From Pseudomonas sp. MPC6 (GTDB lineage: Bacteria; Pseudomonadota; Gammaproteobacteria; Pseudomonadales; Pseudomonadaceae), in assembly GCF_006094435.1 (NCBI RefSeq), contig NZ_CP034783.1, forward strand, positions 3,995,001-4,059,000: a stretch of 64,000 nucleotides of DNA. Reading direction: 5' to 3'. The notes under the pieces are model-generated. The model worked only from the letters and a program-made list of their open reading frames with translations, made no database searches and was not told where the DNA came from. The translations under genes and the position numbers were made by a program. Of the stretch, positions 44,792 through 54,520 are shown piece after piece. Numbering within the stretch: the first letter of the stretch is position 1; every line of letters starts with the position of its first letter.

Positions 44792-46438
44792 TCAGAAGGT
44801 GTACTTGGCGTTGAGCGACAGGTAATCGCGGTCAGCCAGCAGTCGGCCCTGGGCGGCATCCGGCGAGCTCAGGTAGGCGACATAAGTCATGCCGATCTGG
44901 AAGTTGCCCAGGTACTTGAAATCGCCACCCACGGTCAGGCGCTTCTCGTCACGGCCCAGGCCTTGATAGGCGCTGCCATCGACGTTCTGCGTCCAGACCA
45001 CTTTGGTGCTCAGGTCCAGGCCCGTGGCAATGGACGGGTAATCCATGTAGGCGCCAATGCCCAGCAGGGTCGAACCGCGGGTCTGGGTCTTCGACTCGAA
45101 CGTGTCGAAGGTGCCGTCCACGCCGACCCCGCCGCCAGTGATCGTCAGGCTGTCCACCCCGTCGATGCGTTGATGCACCACTTCGCCCATGAAGGTGGTC
45201 TGATGGGCGAGCAGGCTTGGGCCCAGGATGTACATGGCGTTGAGGTTGCCTTGCCAGATCTGCCCGGTGGTGGGCGCGCCGTTGTTCAGGTAGACCGACG
45301 CGCCATCGCGGTAGCTCAGGTCACCGGCGTACTGCACCGAGTCGCCAACCTTGGAGGTGAAACTGATGCCCGTCAGCTTGACGTCTTCGAAGTAACCCAG
45401 GCGATAGGACGGCGCGGTGCCGTCATGGCCGATGCCCTTGAGCGAGGAGTATTGGGTGGTGCCGGTGAAGTCGAAGAACATCGAGCCGATGCGCTCGTTA
45501 TAGCGGTAATGGAACAGCCCCACTTCGGTGTTTTCGGTGATCCGGTAGCGCACGCCCAGGCCCCATTGGCCGCTGTCGCTGGCGTCTTTTTCACCGGCAT
45601 AACCGACCGCCAGACCATTGGGCAGGCGGTCGACCGCACCGCTGCCCAGGCGATAGAACTCGGCGCCGGGACCAAAGGTATCGCTGCCGAAGTAGTCGCC
45701 CACCGGGTTGAGCTGGGTCTTTTCCCACTCGTACTGGTAGTAGCCCACCAGCGCCAGGTTTTCATTCAGCGACCACGAACCGGACACCTGCCCTACCGGC
45801 AGGTACGAGTCCTTGGCCTCGGTACCCGGCACGTTGAACTTGGTGGCGTCCACCGGGGCCTGGCCCTGGCTGATGTTGGGCCAGAACAGGCTCTCGCCCC
45901 AGGCCACCAGGTGCCGCCCGGCCTTGAGCGACAGGTACTGAGTCTCGCCGACATCGAAATTGCCATATACATACGCATCGAGCAGCCGCGCCATGCTGCC
46001 ACTGAGCCTGCGGGTTTCGTCGCTGAAGCCATCGTTGTGGCCGGTCTTGTTCACCGTCAGCGGCGAGTCATTGGCGTTTTTCTGGTTGTAGACATCATCG
46101 TAGAACTGACTGCCGCGCAACACCGCACCGAGGTTGTCGTGCTTGAGCTGCAATTCGCCGAACAGGCTGAGGCGGTTGTTGATCAACGAGCCACGCTTGA
46201 AGTTGCGCGTGCCGTCGTCGTTGTTCGGGTCGTTGAGGTATTGATTGGCCTGCTTGGCGGTACGCATGGAAGCGGTGTAGTTGACCGTCAGCGACGAATC
46301 CAGGGTGGTGTTTTCCCCCAGTTCGATAGTGGGTGCGGCGCCGGCTGTGGCACTGGCGATGGTGATCGCCGTTGCCAACAGGCAGCGGCTCCCGATCAGG
46401 TTCCCCGAATGGTGCGCGACAGTGTTTCGCGTAAACAT
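44792..46438 (-). CDS. DUF1302 outer-membrane protein
   Basis: A 548-residue protein with a signal peptide ending near residue 34 (TAGA-A) and a beta-barrel-like mature part of alternating aromatic strands, ending in Phe (LNAKYTF), as usual for outer-membrane proteins. DUF1302 proteins occur in degraders of steroids and other hydrophobic compounds together with DUF1329 and MMPL proteins. I infer steroid passage across the outer membrane. ATG 46438 has AAGGAG upstream. A diverged operator (S9) lies 68 bp upstream. A second copy is at 62936. Confidence 0.85.
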   Translation of the reverse strand: MFTRNTVAHHSGNLIGSRCLLATAITIASATAGAAPTIELGENTTLDSSLTVNYTASMRTAKQANQYLNDPNNDDGTRNFKRGSLINNRLSLFGELQLKHDNLGAVLRGSQFYDDVYNQKNANDSPLTVNKTGHNDGFSDETRRLSGSMARLLDAYVYGNFDVGETQYLSLKAGRHLVAWGESLFWPNISQGQAPVDATKFNVPGTEAKDSYLPVGQVSGSWSLNENLALVGYYQYEWEKTQLNPVGDYFGSDTFGPGAEFYRLGSGAVDRLPNGLAVGYAGEKDASDSGQWGLGVRYRITENTEVGLFHYRYNERIGSMFFDFTGTTQYSSLKGIGHDGTAPSYRLGYFEDVKLTGISFTSKVGDSVQYAGDLSYRDGASVYLNNGAPTTGQIWQGNLNAMYILGPSLLAHQTTFMGEVVHQRIDGVDSLTITGGGVGVDGTFDTFESKTQTRGSTLLGIGAYMDYPSIATGLDLSTKVVWTQNVDGSAYQGLGRDEKRLTVGGDFKYLGNFQIGMTYVAYLSSPDAAQGRLLADRDYLSLNAKYTF

Positions 46439-46505
46439 GCTCCTCTCCTTTTGTTGTTGTTTTTTCTGGTGTCGCCACAGCATGAAAAAAGCCCGTGTCG
46501 CGCAC

Positions 46506-46525
46506 ATCGTCCGTTTGATGAGACG
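46506..46525. promoter_or_regulatory. Variant operator S9
   Basis: ATCGTCCGTTTGATGAGACG keeps the left arm but the right arm is shifted by two bases. It lies 68 bp upstream of the DUF1302 ATG, with a weak -10-like CATGCT 21 nt after it. Confidence 0.45.
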
Positions 46526-46533
46526 GGTGCGCC

Positions 46534-48174
46534 TTATGCCTGAGCGGTGCTGGCCACCAGTGCCCGCAATTCGTTTTTCGCCACCTTGCTCGACGGATTG
46601 AGTGGCAAGGCGCTGAAGAAGCGCACCTGGCGCGGCACCTTGTAATTGGCCATCTGCTCACGGCTCCAGGCGATCAGTTGCGCCTGGTCAAGTGCTTCAC
46701 CTTCGCGCAGCACCACGCAGGCACATCCGACCTCGCCCATGCGTTCATCGGCGATGCCGATCACCGCCACCTGGGCAATTGCCGGATGCCTGATCAGCGC
46801 CGCTTCGATTTCCGCCGGGTAGCAGTTGAAACCGCCAACGATGAACATGTCCTTCAGGCGGTCGGTGATGATCAGGTTGCCCGCCTCGTCCAGGCGCCCG
46901 ACATCGCCGGTGTGCAGCCAGCCTTCGGCGTCGATCGCTTCGCGGGTCGCTTCGGGGTTCTGGAAATAGCCCTGCATGATGTGGAAGCCACGCAGGCAGA
47001 TCTCACCGGTAAGCCCGGCGTCCAGTGCCTGGTTGTCCGGGTCGCGAATGCTCACTTCGGTCCCGGCAATCGGCCGTCCGCTGGTGCCGGCGATCACCTG
47101 CGCCGAGTCCCGGGGATCGCAGATCGTCGCCAGCCCGCCGCACTCGGTCAGGCCGTAGGCGGTAGTGACCACGGCAAATCCCAACTCGTTGCGCATGCGC
47201 TCGATCAGGCTCGGTGGAATGCTGGCCGAACCGGTGACCGCAATGCGCAGGCTCGACAGGTCGGTCTGCTTGAGTCGCGGGTGAGCCAGCAGCGACAGGT
47301 ACAGGGTCGGCGCGCCGGGCAAGACGCTGATACGCTCCCGGGCAATGCGCTGGAAGACTTGTTCTGCGTCGAACACCGCGTGGGGCAGGATGGTCGCCCC
47401 GCCGATCAGGCACGTCAGCCAACCGGCTTTGTAGCCAAAGGCGTGGAAGAACGGATTGACGATCAGGTAGCGGTCGCCCGGCACCAGGCCGATGACCTTG
47501 ACGTATTCGCTGAAGGCCCGCAGGTTCTGCCCATGGCCGCTCATCACGCCCTTGGGTTTGCCGGTGGTGCCGGAGGTGAACAACAGGTCGCACATGGCCT
47601 CGGGGTCGACCGCCAATGCACGGCGTTTGGCACCCTCGGCGTCGACGCTCGCGGCACCGCCCAGGAACTGTTCAAGGGTCAGGTCCGAAGACCGCTCGGG
47701 AGTATCGCCCTCGATGATCACCAGGTGTTCGAGGCCGACCGGTCGATGGGGCGCGAGCAGCGCCGGGTAGTCGACGTCGAGAAAACGCTGCTGGACAAAC
47801 AACAGCCGGCAGCCGCTGCGTTCCAGCACATCGGCGGCCTCCAGGCCCTTCATGCGCGTGTTGATCGGCACCAGCACCGCGCCGGCGCATTGAATGCCCA
47901 ATGCCGCGAGGATCCAGTCACCGCTGTTTGGCGCCCACACACCGACCCGGTCGCCGGCCTGAATGCCCAGCGCCATCAAGCCCCGGGCAAAGCCCATGAC
48001 CCGTTCCGGCAGCTCGGCGTAATCGGTGCACTGCCCGTTGTCTTCGATGGCCGTGCGACCGGCAAAACGTTCGGCACTCTGGAACACCAACCGGGCAATG
48101 TTGGTGGGCACTTCGCTCAGCGGCAGGGATAACTTCAGGCTCTGGTTCATCGTAGGCTCGGTGATCTGCATCAT
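46534..48174 (-). CDS. fadD3: HIP-CoA ligase FadD3 (acyl-CoA synthetase)
   Basis: A 546-residue AMP-forming ligase with LLFTSGTTGKPKGVM (about 190-204), TTAYGLTECGG and GWLHTGDVGRLDEAGN motifs. FadD3 activates HIP (rings C/D) to HIP-CoA and so starts the ipd pathway. Start 48174 overlaps the kshB stop as ATGA; an alternative ATG is at 48150. Neither has a good ribosome site, so coupling to kshB translation is likely. Third gene of the hsaA-kshB-fadD3 operon. Confidence 0.88.
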   Translation of the reverse strand: MMQITEPTMNQSLKLSLPLSEVPTNIARLVFQSAERFAGRTAIEDNGQCTDYAELPERVMGFARGLMALGIQAGDRVGVWAPNSGDWILAALGIQCAGAVLVPINTRMKGLEAADVLERSGCRLLFVQQRFLDVDYPALLAPHRPVGLEHLVIIEGDTPERSSDLTLEQFLGGAASVDAEGAKRRALAVDPEAMCDLLFTSGTTGKPKGVMSGHGQNLRAFSEYVKVIGLVPGDRYLIVNPFFHAFGYKAGWLTCLIGGATILPHAVFDAEQVFQRIARERISVLPGAPTLYLSLLAHPRLKQTDLSSLRIAVTGSASIPPSLIERMRNELGFAVVTTAYGLTECGGLATICDPRDSAQVIAGTSGRPIAGTEVSIRDPDNQALDAGLTGEICLRGFHIMQGYFQNPEATREAIDAEGWLHTGDVGRLDEAGNLIITDRLKDMFIVGGFNCYPAEIEAALIRHPAIAQVAVIGIADERMGEVGCACVVLREGEALDQAQLIAWSREQMANYKVPRQVRFFSALPLNPSSKVAKNELRALVASTAQA

Positions 48175-49193
48175 TCGGGAAATCGGATACGCAAGTGGGC
48201 GCTCGTCGGCACGGCCTGGCAGGCCAGGATCCAGCCTTCGGCCAGCTCATCGCTGTCCAGCGCATCGTTGTGCAGCAGCTCGATCTCGCCACTGTCCAGC
48301 GTGCACATGCACGAGGCGCAGCCTCCCACCCGGCAGGCGCTGGGGGGCTTGAGGCCGGCACGCTCCATCGCGGCCAGCACGGTTTCGCCGCTGTCGCAAG
48401 CCAGGCTGTGATCCTCGCCATCCAGGCGCACCGACAGCTGCGCCGCCATCGCCGCTTCACTGCTGACCGCCAGGGGCAGTTCGCCTTCGCCGGGCAACGA
48501 GACAAAGCGTTCGACATGGACCCGCCCGCCAGGCAGGCCCAGGCTTTTCAGCGCACTGACCGCTGCATCCATGAACGGTCCCGGGCCACAGATAAAGGCC
48601 TGGGCGTCTGTGAACGGACGCGCCAGCTCCGCCAATTGCTCGACGGTCGGAATGCCCTGCACCGAATCGAGCCAGTGGACAATCTGCAGACGTTGCGGGT
48701 GCGCGCTGGCCAGGGCCTTGAGTTCGTCGCGAAAAATCACCGAGGCTTCATCGCGGTTGGCGTAGATCAACAGAATCCTGCCGTGGCCGGCCAACAGCGC
48801 CGAGCGCAGGATTGAAAGCACCGGCGTTACGCCGCTGCCCCCGCCGAACAGCAGCAGGTCATCGTCCAGACTGCGCGGCACAAACACCCCGGCGGGCGGC
48901 AGCACCTCCAGGGTTTGACCGGCCTGCAACTCGCCGCAGAGCCAGTTCGAGGCCCGGCCGTCACGCACGCGCTTGACCGTCACTCGCAGGGGTTCGCCGA
49001 GCAACGGCGTGCTCGACAACGAATAACAGCGCGGCAACCAGCCGTCCTCGAAGGGCACCCGCAAGGTCAGGAACTGGCCGGGTTGATAACGAAAGTGTTC
49101 GCTCAAATGCTCCGGCACGTCGAACACCAGGGAACGCGCATCAGCGGTTTCCTCGATCACTCGCGCCACGCGCAGGGCAAGATAATTGTTCAT
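48171..49193 (-). CDS. kshB: 3-ketosteroid 9alpha-hydroxylase reductase KshB
   Basis: A 340-residue ferredoxin reductase: FAD domain with PRCYSLSSTP (about 54-63), NAD domain with LFGGGSGVTPVLSILR, and a C-terminal plant-type 2Fe-2S domain with CRVGGCASCMC (near 300). It passes electrons from NADH to KshA, whose gene is far away at 19718. It lies between hsaA and fadD3 and overlaps the latter. Order and domain layout match KshB of other steroid degraders. Confidence 0.9.
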   Translation of the reverse strand: MNNYLALRVARVIEETADARSLVFDVPEHLSEHFRYQPGQFLTLRVPFEDGWLPRCYSLSSTPLLGEPLRVTVKRVRDGRASNWLCGELQAGQTLEVLPPAGVFVPRSLDDDLLLFGGGSGVTPVLSILRSALLAGHGRILLIYANRDEASVIFRDELKALASAHPQRLQIVHWLDSVQGIPTVEQLAELARPFTDAQAFICGPGPFMDAAVSALKSLGLPGGRVHVERFVSLPGEGELPLAVSSEAAMAAQLSVRLDGEDHSLACDSGETVLAAMERAGLKPPSACRVGGCASCMCTLDSGEIELLHNDALDSDELAEGWILACQAVPTSAHLRIRFPE

Positions 49194-49272
49194 AGCTCAG
49201 GTACTCATGACCACCTGCCCGTGTATCACGGGCAGGTGTAAACCCAGGGGTATCGAAACGGGCACCATGGCC

Positions 49273-50460
49273 TCAGACGTACGGGTCCGGGTTGGGCAGG
49301 CCCAGCATCACCGCGCCGTAGCTGCGTCCGTAGGCCATGTAGTTGTTGGCGATGTGCCCACGCGCCTGATGCAGGTCGCGGAACAGCCGCGCCACCGGGT
49401 TGGTGTTGTACAAACCCGAGGCGGCCATGCTGCGCAGCAGATCGTTGGCCCGCTCGGCGCAGATGTTGGTCACATAGGCCGACTGGTAGCGATACAACAG
49501 GCGGGTCTCGGTGTCCGGGTATTCGCCGGCACGGGCCAGGCTCATCAGGTGCTCGTAGTTGCGCTCCAGCACCAGGCGCAGGCTGTCGACGGTGATCATC
49601 GCCTCGGCAACAGCGGTTTGCGCCACCGGATCGTCAGCGGTACGGGCGCCGTGCTTGCCGATGTGTTTGGCGGCGTTGTCGCGGAACTCGTTGATCGCGC
49701 CTTGCAGGGCACCGATGGCCGAGGTCGAGACAGCGCGCGAGAACACCTGGGCGAAGGGGATCGCGTAGATCGGGTTGGTGTTGACCAGGCGCCCGGGCGT
49801 CGCTTCAAGGGTCCAGTTATTGGTGCGTTGCACGCGATGGGCCGGGACGAACACATCCTCGACCACGATGTTATGACTGCCGGTGCCCCGCAGGCCCAGC
49901 ACGTCCCAATTGTGCTCGATCAGATAGTCGCGTTGTGGCAGCAGGAAGGTGCCGTGCTCGGCGGCCAGTTCGCCATCGGGTGGCAGGATGCCGCCCAACA
50001 GCACCCATTGGCAGTGCTCGCTGCCGCTGGAGAAACCCCAGCGCCCGCTGATCCGGTAGCCGCCTTCCACTACCGTGACCTTGGCCGCCGGCATATAAGT
50101 CGAGCAGATCAACGTGCTGTGGTCATCCGCCCAGACTTCACGCTGCGCTTCGATTGGATAACGTGCCAGCTGCCAGGGGTGAACCCCCATCACGCCATAG
50201 ATCCAGGCCGTGGACATGCAACCCTCGGCGAGGATGGTCTGGATTTCGAAAAAGGTCCGCGGGTCCACTTCATAGCCACCGAACGCCCGTGGCTGCAAGG
50301 CCCGCAGCAAGCCGGCGGATTGCAACTCGGCGATGGTCTCCACCGGTACCTTCTGATCCTTGTCGGCCTGCGCCGTGCGCGCCTTGAGTGCCGGCACCAG
50401 GCTGCGTGCACGTTCCAGCAGATCACGTTCGTCCTGGGTCTTTTCTCGCATGCTGTGCAT
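49273..50460 (-). CDS. hsaA: 3-HSA monooxygenase oxygenase subunit HsaA
   Basis: A 395-residue group D flavin monooxygenase of acyl-CoA-dehydrogenase fold. Typical parts are LQPRAFGGYEVDPRTFFEIQ (about 58-77) and WDVLGLRGTGSHNIVVEDVF (about 180-199). HsaA (TesA1) hydroxylates 3-HSA to the catechol 3,4-DHSA and needs a flavin reductase (HsaB), not encoded in this window. The start is set at ATG 50460, about 9 nt from GGGAGA; an ATG at 50451 is also possible. First gene of the hsaA-kshB-fadD3 operon, with operator S10 75 bp upstream. Confidence 0.9.
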   Translation of the reverse strand: MHSMREKTQDERDLLERARSLVPALKARTAQADKDQKVPVETIAELQSAGLLRALQPRAFGGYEVDPRTFFEIQTILAEGCMSTAWIYGVMGVHPWQLARYPIEAQREVWADDHSTLICSTYMPAAKVTVVEGGYRISGRWGFSSGSEHCQWVLLGGILPPDGELAAEHGTFLLPQRDYLIEHNWDVLGLRGTGSHNIVVEDVFVPAHRVQRTNNWTLEATPGRLVNTNPIYAIPFAQVFSRAVSTSAIGALQGAINEFRDNAAKHIGKHGARTADDPVAQTAVAEAMITVDSLRLVLERNYEHLMSLARAGEYPDTETRLLYRYQSAYVTNICAERANDLLRSMAASGLYNTNPVARLFRDLHQARGHIANNYMAYGRSYGAVMLGLPNPDPYV

Positions 50461-50534
50461 CACTCAATTCTCCCGATCTCACTGCGCCACTGCGCGAGTT
50501 GTGATGGATCATCGGATCGAGCGAGCAATCATTC

Positions 50535-50551
50535 ATCGTCAAAGCGGACTA
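50535..50551. promoter_or_regulatory. Putative steroid-regulon operator S10 (hsaA)
   Basis: ATCGTCAAAGCGGACTA, 75 bp upstream of the hsaA ATG. A weak -10-like GATGAT (minus strand, 50513-50508) follows after 21 nt. It is followed by a REP pair and by S11 for the divergent gene. Confidence 0.7.
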
Positions 50552-50569
50552 GGGGGGTGCCCGGTTCCC

Positions 50570-50660
50570 GTAGGAGCCAGGCTTGCCGGCGAAGAACGAT
50601 AACGCGGTTTGATAGATACACCGCAGCGTCTGGTTCGCCGGCAAGCCTGGCTCCTACAGG
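50570..50660. repeat. REP pair between hsaA and the 7alpha-HSD gene
   Basis: GTAGGAGCCAGGCTTGCCGG (50570 on) and the inverse CGCCGGCAAGCCTGGCTCCT (50636 on) flank about 41 bp. It sits between operators S10 and S11 and may insulate the two divergent promoters. Confidence 0.85.
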
Positions 50661-50684
50661 CGAAGAACGCGGCCCCCGCGGCGC

Positions 50685-50701
50685 TAGTCCGTTGAGACGA
50701 T
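50685..50701. promoter_or_regulatory. Putative steroid-regulon operator S11 (7alpha-HSD)
   Basis: TAGTCCGTTGAGACGAT on the + strand, ending 65 bp before ATG 50766. GATATT (50723-50728) follows after 21 nt as a -10-like hexamer. Confidence 0.7.
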
Positions 50702-50765
50702 GCTGGCGGCGGCCGTTGCGGCGATATTAAATCCATCAACAATCGACCCCACGGAGCAAGGGCCC

Positions 50766-51539
50766 ATGAGTATTTTGCAGCGTTTCCAGATGCACGGCAG
50801 CGTCGCCATCGTCACCGGTAGCGGCCGCGGCATTGGTCGGGCGATTGCCCTGGCGTATGCCGAAGCCGGCGCCGATGTCGTGTGCTCGGCACGTTCGCTG
50901 GATGAAGTAGAGGCCGTGGCCGAAGAAGTTCGCGGTCTAGGCCGACGCGCCCTGGCGTTCGCCTGCGACGTCAACGATGCCGAGCAACGCCAAGCACTGG
51001 TGCGCCACAGCGTTGAGCAAATGGGCCGTATCACCCATCTGGTGAACAACGTCGGCGGCGGCGGGCCCAACGATCCGCTGGCCATGACCCCTGAGCAGTT
51101 CGCCGAGGTGCTGAACTTCAACGTCGCCACCAGCTACGCCTTCTGCCAGCTGTGCGTGCCGCTGATGCGCGAAGCCGGTGGCGGCAACATCATTAATATC
51201 AGTTCGGTGGCGGCGCGCTATGCCCAGCGCCATTTCAGCGCCTACGGCACGGCCAAGGCCGCCCTCAGCCATCTGACCCGCTTGCTGGCCCAGGACTTCG
51301 CGCCGCAGATCCGGGTCAACGCCGTCGCCCCCGGCCCCACCCTGACCGAAGCGCTGAATGGCGTGATGCCCGCCGCCATGCGCGAAGTCATGGAAGCCAA
51401 CACCCCGCTCAAATGCCTGGGCACCCCGCAAGACATCGCCGCCGCCGCGCTGTACCTGGCCAGCCCCGCTTCGGCCTGGGTGACCGGCAAGATCATTGAT
51501 GTCGATGGCGGCGCCGACTCGTCGGTCTGGCCCGGCTGA
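50766..51539 (+). CDS. 7alpha-hydroxysteroid dehydrogenase-like SDR
   Basis: A 257-residue SDR with TGSGRGIGRAIA (about 17-28), NNVGGGGPND (about 94) and active-site SAYGTAKAAL (about 160-169). The GGGGP motif and the segment TPLKCLGTPQDIAAAALYL strongly resemble E. coli HdhA, the NAD-dependent 7alpha-HSDH acting on bile acids. This is a main argument for bile acids as substrate. It heads a unit with hsaE, hsaG and hsaF, but a terminator lies between it and hsaE. Confidence 0.85.
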   Translation: MSILQRFQMHGSVAIVTGSGRGIGRAIALAYAEAGADVVCSARSLDEVEAVAEEVRGLGRRALAFACDVNDAEQRQALVRHSVEQMGRITHLVNNVGGGGPNDPLAMTPEQFAEVLNFNVATSYAFCQLCVPLMREAGGGNIINISSVAARYAQRHFSAYGTAKAALSHLTRLLAQDFAPQIRVNAVAPGPTLTEALNGVMPAAMREVMEANTPLKCLGTPQDIAAAALYLASPASAWVTGKIIDVDGGADSSVWPG

Positions 51540-51552
51540 ACCACTCCTTTGG

Positions 51553-51588
51553 GTCCGTCCCTGTTGATGTCGGGGCGGGCTTTTTTTC
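51553..51588 (+). terminator. Rho-independent terminator between 7alpha-HSD and hsaE
   Basis: CCGTCCC and GGGGCGG pair (one G-T) around a 10-nt loop, followed by TTTTTTTCTT. The hsaEGF genes start 24 bp further on and either rely on read-through or on a promoter not recognised here. Confidence 0.65.
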
Positions 51589-51612
51589 TTCCCTGCCATC
51601 TGGAGCCCTCCC

Positions 51613-52404
51613 ATGGACGCCCATTTGATCAAAGCGCTCGGTGACGAGCTGTTCAACGCCCTGCGCAGCCGCCAGACACTGGCGCCCCTGACCCGACGCT
51701 ACCCGCACATCACGCTGGAGCAGGCGTACCGGATTTCCCTGCAGTTCCTGCTACGCCGCGAAGCGCTTGGCGAGCGGGTGATCGGCAAAAAAATCGGGGT
51801 CACCAGCCGTGCCGTTCAGGAAATGCTCGATGTTCACCAACCGGACTTCGGCTTCCTCACCAATGCCATGCAGGTCGAGGATGGCAGCGATGTCAGCCTG
51901 GCCCGCTACAACTTGATCCAGCCCCGGGCCGAAGGCGAAATCGCCTTTATCCTCGGCGAAGACTTGCAAGGCCCGGGCATCAGCGCCGAGGACGTGCTGG
52001 CCGCCACCCAATCGGTGGCGCCATGCTTCGAGATCGTCGATTCGCGGATCGACGACTGGCAGATCCGCATCCAGGACACCGTGGCCGATAACGCATCCTG
52101 TGGCGTATTCGCCCTCGGTACTCAGCGCATCGACCCGCGCTCGCTGGACCTCGCCGCAGTGCACATGCAACTGCTGAAAAACGGCCAGCCGGCAGGCTCG
52201 GGCCTGGGCTCGGCGGTGCAAGGCCACCCTTGTGCGGCCGTGGCCTGGCTGGCCAATACCCTGGGCGAGCTGGGCATTCCGTTCCGCCGGGGCGAAATCA
52301 TTCTGTCCGGTGCCCTGGCGCCGCTGGTCCCGGTGATGGCCGGTGACCGTATCAGCCTGTCAATGACCGGTCTCGGTGAAGCCAGCCTGCGCTTCGTCCC
52401 TTGA
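51613..52404 (+). CDS. hsaE: 2-hydroxyhexa-2,4-dienoate hydratase HsaE
   Basis: A 263-residue 2-keto-4-pentenoate hydratase-family enzyme. Metal-site features are PRAEGEIAFILGEDL (about 109-123), the VDSRIDDW region and GVFALG. It hydrates 2-hydroxyhexa-2,4-dienoate, the ring A fragment from HsaD, to 4-hydroxy-2-oxohexanoate. TesE is the Comamonas name. ATG 51613 follows a GGAGCCCTCCC leader. It is followed by hsaG and hsaF in one unit. Confidence 0.92.
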   Translation: MDAHLIKALGDELFNALRSRQTLAPLTRRYPHITLEQAYRISLQFLLRREALGERVIGKKIGVTSRAVQEMLDVHQPDFGFLTNAMQVEDGSDVSLARYNLIQPRAEGEIAFILGEDLQGPGISAEDVLAATQSVAPCFEIVDSRIDDWQIRIQDTVADNASCGVFALGTQRIDPRSLDLAAVHMQLLKNGQPAGSGLGSAVQGHPCAAVAWLANTLGELGIPFRRGEIILSGALAPLVPVMAGDRISLSMTGLGEASLRFVP

Positions 52405-52446
52405 TCACCCCTTGATAACCCCCTTTCCCTCCTGGAGCCAAAGACC

Positions 52447-53373
52447 ATGAGCAAAAAGATCAAATGCGCGCTGATCGGGCCGGGCAACATCGGCACCGAC
52501 CTGCTGTACAAACTGATGCGCAGCGAGGTACTCGAACCGGTGTGGATGGTGGGCATCGACGCCACCTCCGAAGGGCTTGCACGGGCTCGCGAGCTGGGCC
52601 TGAAAACCACCGCCGATGGCGTCGACGGCCTGCTGCCCCATGTCCTCGAAGACCAGATCCAGATCGCCTTCGACGCCACCTCGGCCTACGTGCACGCGCA
52701 GAACTCGCGCAAGCTCAATGCCCTGGGCGTGTTGATGATTGACCTGACCCCGGCGGCCATCGGCCCGTATTGCGTGCCGCCCGTCAACCTCAAGGCCCAA
52801 CTGGGACTGGGCGTGATGAACGTCAACATGGTCACCTGCGGTGGCCAGGCCACCATTCCGCTGGTGGCGGCGGTGTCCAGTGTGCAACCGGTGGAATACG
52901 CCGAAATCATTGCCACCGCCGCCTCCAAATCGGTCGGCCCCGGCACCCGGAAGAATATCGACGAGTTCACGCGTACCACCGCCAGCGCAGTGGAAAAGGT
53001 CGGCGGCGCGAAGAAAGGCAAGGCGATCATCATCATCAACCCTGCCGAGCCACCGCTGATGATGCGCGACACCGTGCACTGCCTGACCGCCAGCGAACCC
53101 GACCAGCCGGCGATCACCGCCGCCATCGAGGCCATGATCAAGCAAGTGCAACGCTATGTGCCCGGCTACAGGCTGGTCAACGGCCCGGTGTTCGACGGCA
53201 ATCGGGTGTCGATCTTCATGGAAGTCGAAGGCCTGGGCGACTACCTGCCCAAGTACGCCGGCAACCTCGACATCATGACCGCCGCCGCGGCACGCACCGC
53301 CGAGATGTTCGCCGAGGAAATCCTCAAAGGCGAACTCGTGCTGACCGCCACCGCCCAAACCGCCCACGCATAA
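52447..53373 (+). CDS. hsaG: Acylating aldehyde dehydrogenase HsaG
   Basis: A 308-residue acetaldehyde/propanal dehydrogenase (acylating). The cofactor motif is [11 protein letters not shown] (about 10-20), the catalytic Cys is in [10 protein letters not shown] (about 134), and NMVTCGG is family-typical. With HsaF it converts the C3 aldehyde (propanal) to propionyl-CoA through a shared tunnel. It has GGAG upstream and lies 10 bp before hsaF. Confidence 0.93.
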   Translation: MSKKIKCALIGPGNIGTDLLYKLMRSEVLEPVWMVGIDATSEGLARARELGLKTTADGVDGLLPHVLEDQIQIAFDATSAYVHAQNSRKLNALGVLMIDLTPAAIGPYCVPPVNLKAQLGLGVMNVNMVTCGGQATIPLVAAVSSVQPVEYAEIIATAASKSVGPGTRKNIDEFTRTTASAVEKVGGAKKGKAIIIINPAEPPLMMRDTVHCLTASEPDQPAITAAIEAMIKQVQRYVPGYRLVNGPVFDGNRVSIFMEVEGLGDYLPKYAGNLDIMTAAAARTAEMFAEEILKGELVLTATAQTAHA

Positions 53374-53383
53374 GGAGCCGACC

Positions 53384-54412
53384 ATGGATCTTCGCGGCAA
53401 AAGCATTACCGTTCACGACATGTGCCTGCGCGATGGCATGCACCCCAAACGCCACCAGATCAGCCTGCAGCAGATGAAAGACATCGCCTGCGGCCTCGAC
53501 GCGGCCGGCGTGCCGCTGATCGAAGTCACTCACGGCGATGGCCTGGGCGGCAGCTCGGTGAACTATGGCTTCCCGGCCCACACCGACGAGGAGTACCTGT
53601 CGGCGGTGATCCCGCTGATGAAAAAGGCCAAGGTCTCGGCCCTGCTGCTGCCGGGCATCGGCACCGTCGACCACCTGACGATGGCCCATGAACTGGGGGT
53701 CAGCACCATTCGCGTGGCCACCCATTGCACCGAGGCCGATGTCAGCGAACAGCACATCTCCCACGCCCGCGGTCTGGGCATGGATACCGTCGGTTTCCTG
53801 ATGATGGCCCACATGAACAGCCCCGAAGGCCTGGTCAAGCAAGGCTTGCTGATGGAAAGCTACGGCGCCAACTGCATCTACCTGACCGACTCGGCGGGCT
53901 ACCTGCTGCCGCACGACGTGAGCGCCCGCGTGGCGGCGATGCGCGCGGCCCTGAAGCCTGAAACCGAAATCGGCTTTCATGGCCACCACAATCTGTCGAT
54001 GGGCGTGTCCAACTCCATCGCCGCGATTGCCGCCGGGGCCAACCGTATCGACGCCGCCTGCGCGGGCCTCGGCGCGGGTGCCGGCAACACGCCGATGGAA
54101 GTACTGGTCGCGGTGTGCGACCGCATGGGCATCGAGACGGGCGTCAGCGTGTTCGGCATCCAGGACGTGGCCGAGGATCTGGTGGTGCCGATCATGGACT
54201 TCCCGATCCGCAGCGACCGCGATGCCTTGACCATGGGCTACGCCGGGGTCTATGGCTCGTTCCTGTTGTTCGCCAAGCGCGCCGAGAAAAAATATGGCGT
54301 GTCGGCCCGGGAAATCCTCGTGGAAATGGGCCGTCGCGGCATGGTCGGCGGCCAGGAAGACATGATCGAAGACACCGCCATGACCCTCGCCCGCCAGCGG
54401 CGGCAGGCGTAA
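53384..54412 (+). CDS. hsaF: 4-hydroxy-2-oxohexanoate aldolase HsaF
   Basis: A 342-residue class II aldolase (DmpG type). Motifs include [15 protein letters not shown] (about 12-26), the metal-binding HGHHNLSMG (about 200) and a C-terminal DmpG communication domain. It splits 4-hydroxy-2-oxohexanoate to pyruvate and propanal, which passes to HsaG. Its place after hsaE and hsaG completes degradation of the ring A fragment. A long hairpin follows. Confidence 0.93.
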   Translation: MDLRGKSITVHDMCLRDGMHPKRHQISLQQMKDIACGLDAAGVPLIEVTHGDGLGGSSVNYGFPAHTDEEYLSAVIPLMKKAKVSALLLPGIGTVDHLTMAHELGVSTIRVATHCTEADVSEQHISHARGLGMDTVGFLMMAHMNSPEGLVKQGLLMESYGANCIYLTDSAGYLLPHDVSARVAAMRAALKPETEIGFHGHHNLSMGVSNSIAAIAAGANRIDAACAGLGAGAGNTPMEVLVAVCDRMGIETGVSVFGIQDVAEDLVVPIMDFPIRSDRDALTMGYAGVYGSFLLFAKRAEKKYGVSAREILVEMGRRGMVGGQEDMIEDTAMTLARQRRQA

Positions 54413-54454
54413 GCCAGCACAGGCCCGCTATCAGGGATCAAGCACTACTCTTGC

Positions 54455-54499
54455 GGGGGATTCCATGTTGCAGAGTTGCACTGCAACGTGGAATCCCCC
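54455..54499. terminator. Long hairpin between convergent hsaF and 3alpha-HSD genes
   Basis: A 19-bp stem with one wobble: GGGGGATTCCA-TG-TTGCAG against CTGCAA-CG-TGGAATCCCCC, loop AGTTGCA. No T-run, but the stem is strong enough to serve as a bidirectional stop or mRNA end. Confidence 0.6.
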
Positions 54500-54520
54500 A
54501 CGCCTCTTTCAGTACCGCGG

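Noticed and set aside
44963..46543. 526-residue + strand ORF opposite DUF1302
   Set aside because: Shadow frame; the minus-strand protein has a signal peptide and a family match.
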